The notes under the pieces: generated by a model
What the model saw: the letters and a program-made list of their open reading frames with translations, nothing else
What the model was told of the DNA's origin: nothing
The model's database searches: none
From: Pseudomaricurvus sp965656525
Lineage (GTDB): Bacteria > Pseudomonadota > Gammaproteobacteria > Pseudomonadales > Cellvibrionaceae
DNA: 64,000 nucleotides
Assembly (NCBI GenBank): GCA_965656525.1
Contig: CBFHKY010000013.1
Coordinates: 37,103 to 101,102 of the forward strand
Reading direction: 5' to 3'
Made by a program: the position numbers and the translations under genes
Part shown: one piece after another, positions 61,897-64,000 of the stretch
Layout of the letters: every line of letters begins with the position of its first letter
Position numbering within the stretch: the stretch's first letter is position 1

Positions 61897-63123
61897 ATGG
61901 CGGTAGGCCAATTTCCGTTCCCTCACATGGTGCCAGTTCCGGGTATGAAACTTGGCACCACCAGTGCGGGAATCAAAACTGTTGGTAAACAAGATCTGAC
62001 GGTTTTTGCTTTTGCCGAAGGCACCCGTGTTGCTGGTGTATTTACCACCAATGCCTTTTGCGCGGCTCCAGTGACGCTGGCGAAACAGCATCTGTCACAA
62101 GAGCCTATACGTTATTTTGTGATTAATTCGGGTAACGCCAATGCTTGTACTGGGGATGAAGGTCTTGCAGATGCTCGGCTCACCTGCAACAAACTGGCTG
62201 ATACCGTGGGGATGGGGATAAAAGGTGAACAAATATTACCTTTTTCCACTGGTGTAATTGGTGAACGTTTACCTATGGCGCGCTTGCTGGCCAGCTTGCC
62301 TCAGGCAGTCGCCAGTTTGAGTGATAACGGCTGGGCTGATGCCGCCAAAGGTATCATGACAACCGACACTCGCCCCAAAGGTGCTACTGCACATTTTGAA
62401 TACCAAGGTCAGACCATAATCGTTAATGGTATTGCCAAAGGCTCTGGCATGATCAAGCCAAACATGGCGACCATGCTGGCGTATGTGGCCACGAATGCAA
62501 AAGTCAGCCAAACGTTGTTGGATCAGCTGTCCAAGCGCGCCGCGGATCAATCATTCAACCGTATTACTGTCGATGGCGACACATCCACCAACGATGCTTG
62601 TATGCTGATTGCCACGGGTGAAACCTCGCTGCCCGAAATCAACAACGCGCAGGGCGAGCTGTTTGCGAAACTCTATAATGCTGTTGTGTCTGTGTACATC
62701 CAGCTGGCGCAAAGTGTGGTGAGCGACGGTGAGGGTGCCACTAAATTTGTGACCGTGAAAGTCGAAGGGGCTAAAGACAAGCCAGAAGCTTTAGAGGTGG
62801 CATACAGCATCGCGCATTCGCCACTGATTAAGACAGCACTGTTTGCCTCAGATCCAAACTGGGGGCGCATTGTGGCCGCTATAGGCTATGCGGATGTTGA
62901 TGATCTCGATGCACAAAAGGTTAAGGTTTGGTTGGGTGATGTCTTGATCGTTCAAAATGGTGGTCGAGCCTCAAGCTATACCGAGGAACAAGGTCAAGCG
63001 GTCATGAACGAAGAGAGCATCACTATTCGTGTCGATTTGGGGCGCGGCAGTGCCAAGGATCGCATCTGGACAACCGACCTATCCCACGAGTACGTAACCA
63101 TTAACGCCGAATACAGATCATAA
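61897..63123 (+). CDS. argJ: bifunctional ornithine acetyltransferase / N-acetylglutamate synthase
   Basis: ArgJ recycles the acetyl group in arginine biosynthesis. The product has 408 residues and is made as a precursor that cuts itself. The cleavage motif KPNMATMLAYV has its nucleophile at T192. The N-terminal GTTSAGIK and VINSGNANACTG, and the C-terminal SDPNWGRIVAAIGYA, are conserved. It sits 22 bases after secA, as in pseudomonads. Confidence 0.97.
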   Translation: MAVGQFPFPHMVPVPGMKLGTTSAGIKTVGKQDLTVFAFAEGTRVAGVFTTNAFCAAPVTLAKQHLSQEPIRYFVINSGNANACTGDEGLADARLTCNKLADTVGMGIKGEQILPFSTGVIGERLPMARLLASLPQAVASLSDNGWADAAKGIMTTDTRPKGATAHFEYQGQTIIVNGIAKGSGMIKPNMATMLAYVATNAKVSQTLLDQLSKRAADQSFNRITVDGDTSTNDACMLIATGETSLPEINNAQGELFAKLYNAVVSVYIQLAQSVVSDGEGATKFVTVKVEGAKDKPEALEVAYSIAHSPLIKTALFASDPNWGRIVAAIGYADVDDLDAQKVKVWLGDVLIVQNGGRASSYTEEQGQAVMNEESITIRVDLGRGSAKDRIWTTDLSHEYVTINAEYRS

Positions 63124-63161
63124 GCTGACTCGATACGATCATTCTCTGATACGGATTAACG

Positions 63162-64000
63162 ATGACCAAAGTGGTTCATGTGGCGGCGGGTGTGGTTTAT
63201 TCACCCAGTGGTCATATCTTTATTGCTAAGCGGCCTGATACGGCCCACCAAGGTGGCTTTTGGGAGTTTCCAGGCGGTAAGTTAGAGACAGGTGAGAATG
63301 CTCAAGAAGCGCTGACTCGTGAGCTAGAAGAAGAAATCGGCATTCGGGTTAAGCAACTATCACCGCTGATTCAGATTCGTCATGATTACCCCGATAAGTC
63401 CGTTTTGCTGGATGTATGGGCTGTTCACGAGTTTACCGGTTGCGCCCATGGACGTGAGGGACAGCCGGTAAAGTGGGTAGCGCCAGCGGCTTTGTCGGAT
63501 TATGTGTTCCCCGCTGCTAACGCTCCGATAGTCACAGCCGTGCAACTGCCCAAAAAAATAGCCATCACGGCACCGTCACCAACGCTAGAAAACCTTCTGG
63601 CGACATTGCAGCCGGTGTTGCAGCAAGGGGTTCAGTTGATCCAGCTTCGGCAGCACGATTGGACGCTGTCACAATGGCAGCAAGCCATCCAACCGATAGC
63701 CGAGCTCTGCGCCAGCCATCAAGCGCAGTTGATCTTAAACAGTCCGCCCGTGGAGTTGATGTCCACGCTAGCAGCAGAAGAGCTGATTCGTAAATCGGTG
63801 GTGGGGGTTCACTTACCGGCCTTTTATCTGAACCGTGAGATTCCCGCAGAGTGGCGGCGCGGACAGTGGTTGAGCGCCTCTTGCCATAATCGTTCAGAAA
63901 TACAAAAAGCGGAAGCCGCAGGCGTTGATTTTATTTTCCTGTCGCCTGTTTTGCCGACGACTTCTCACCCTGATGTTAACGGCATGGGCTGGCTCGCTTT
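63162..64000 (+). CDS. Nudix hydrolase-ThiE-like fusion, cut by the window end
   Basis: The frame runs to the end of the window (at least 279 residues). Residues 1-130 are a MutT-type Nudix domain with the box GGKLETGENAQEALTRELEE and following EIGI, matching G-x5-E-x7-R-E-x2-E-E-x-G. Residues about 145-279 are a thiamine-phosphate-synthase-like TIM barrel: GVQLIQLRQHDW, LSASCHNRSEIQKAEAAG, and DFIFLSPVLPTTSHPD. This MutT-ThiE fusion is known from Gammaproteobacteria and may join 8-oxo-dGTP cleansing with another nucleotide role. The ThiE half of such fusions is often not a true thiamine enzyme. It is 38 bases after argJ. Confidence 0.88.
   Translation, partial: MTKVVHVAAGVVYSPSGHIFIAKRPDTAHQGGFWEFPGGKLETGENAQEALTRELEEEIGIRVKQLSPLIQIRHDYPDKSVLLDVWAVHEFTGCAHGREGQPVKWVAPAALSDYVFPAANAPIVTAVQLPKKIAITAPSPTLENLLATLQPVLQQGVQLIQLRQHDWTLSQWQQAIQPIAELCASHQAQLILNSPPVELMSTLAAEELIRKSVVGVHLPAFYLNREIPAEWRRGQWLSASCHNRSEIQKAEAAGVDFIFLSPVLPTTSHPDVNGMGWLA

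Overview
The window is a stretch of ordinary chromosome from a gammaproteobacterium. It carries the complete division and cell-wall (dcw) cluster from mraZ to lpxC, the rplM-rpsI-pet-sspA-sspB block, the miaB-phoH-ybeY-corC-lnt and leuS-lptE-holA blocks, and the lpoA-yraN-diaA-dolP / rsmI-rnpB block, all in the arrangement known from marine and pseudomonad-like Gammaproteobacteria. Protein signatures agree: a PVWY Qo motif in cytochrome b, LptE, DolP, LpoA, and ClpXP adaptor SspB with its C-terminal ClpX-binding tail. I cannot name the genus. I see no prophage, insertion sequence, CRISPR array or tRNA. Three runs of N (22751-22764, 27278-27376, 48013-48112) show this is a draft scaffold.

Layout. 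1-1491: tail of an alpha/beta hydrolase, then zapE. 1526-6819: rplM-rpsI, petA and one reading frame encoding cytochrome b fused to cytochrome c1, then sspA and sspB. 6869-8658: cysK and a Yip1/DUF1282 membrane protein. 8866-13086 (minus): leuS-lptE-holA. 13569-15173: two poorly known plus-strand genes. 15231-20747 (minus): miaB-phoH-ybeY-corC-lnt. 20920-30316: an accessory-looking region with a DUF1820 gene, a chalcone-isomerase-like/TonB-C fusion, a cyclic-nucleotide-binding protein, an RND efflux adaptor and pump, a PilZ protein, an exported protein of unknown function and a membrane protein with a cysteine-less thioredoxin-like domain. 30350-33947: small conserved genes, an SOS-controlled dinB with an unusual N-terminal extension, HopJ-like, a lone exbD and a YbaK-like deacylase. 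34037-39136: dolP, diaA, yraN and lpoA (minus), rsmI and the RNase P RNA (plus). 39526-57635: the dcw cluster and lpxC. 58001-64000: an M23 peptidase, secA, argJ and the start of a Nudix-ThiE fusion.

How the genes work together. Most of the window serves envelope growth: lipid II synthesis (murE, murF, mraY, murD, murG, murC, ddlB), septal synthesis and division (ftsL, ftsI, ftsW, ftsQ, ftsA, ftsZ), activation of penicillin-binding proteins (lpoA), lipoprotein acylation (lnt), LPS synthesis and transport (lpxC, lptE), outer-membrane maintenance (dolP) and secretion (secA). The pet genes supply the quinol:cytochrome c oxidoreductase.

The points most worth a second look are: the cytochrome b-c1 polyprotein with extra helices in its linker; the perfect LexA box before an N-terminally extended dinB; the GTGGG operator array before mraZ; the degenerate S-P-Y-T thioredoxin site; the CHI-like/TonB-C fusion; FtsI with SSQ in place of SSN; and two assembly gaps whose N lengths do not fit the proteins they interrupt. 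I found no clear previously undescribed system. The 22940-30316 gene row is the best candidate for an uncharacterised functional module.
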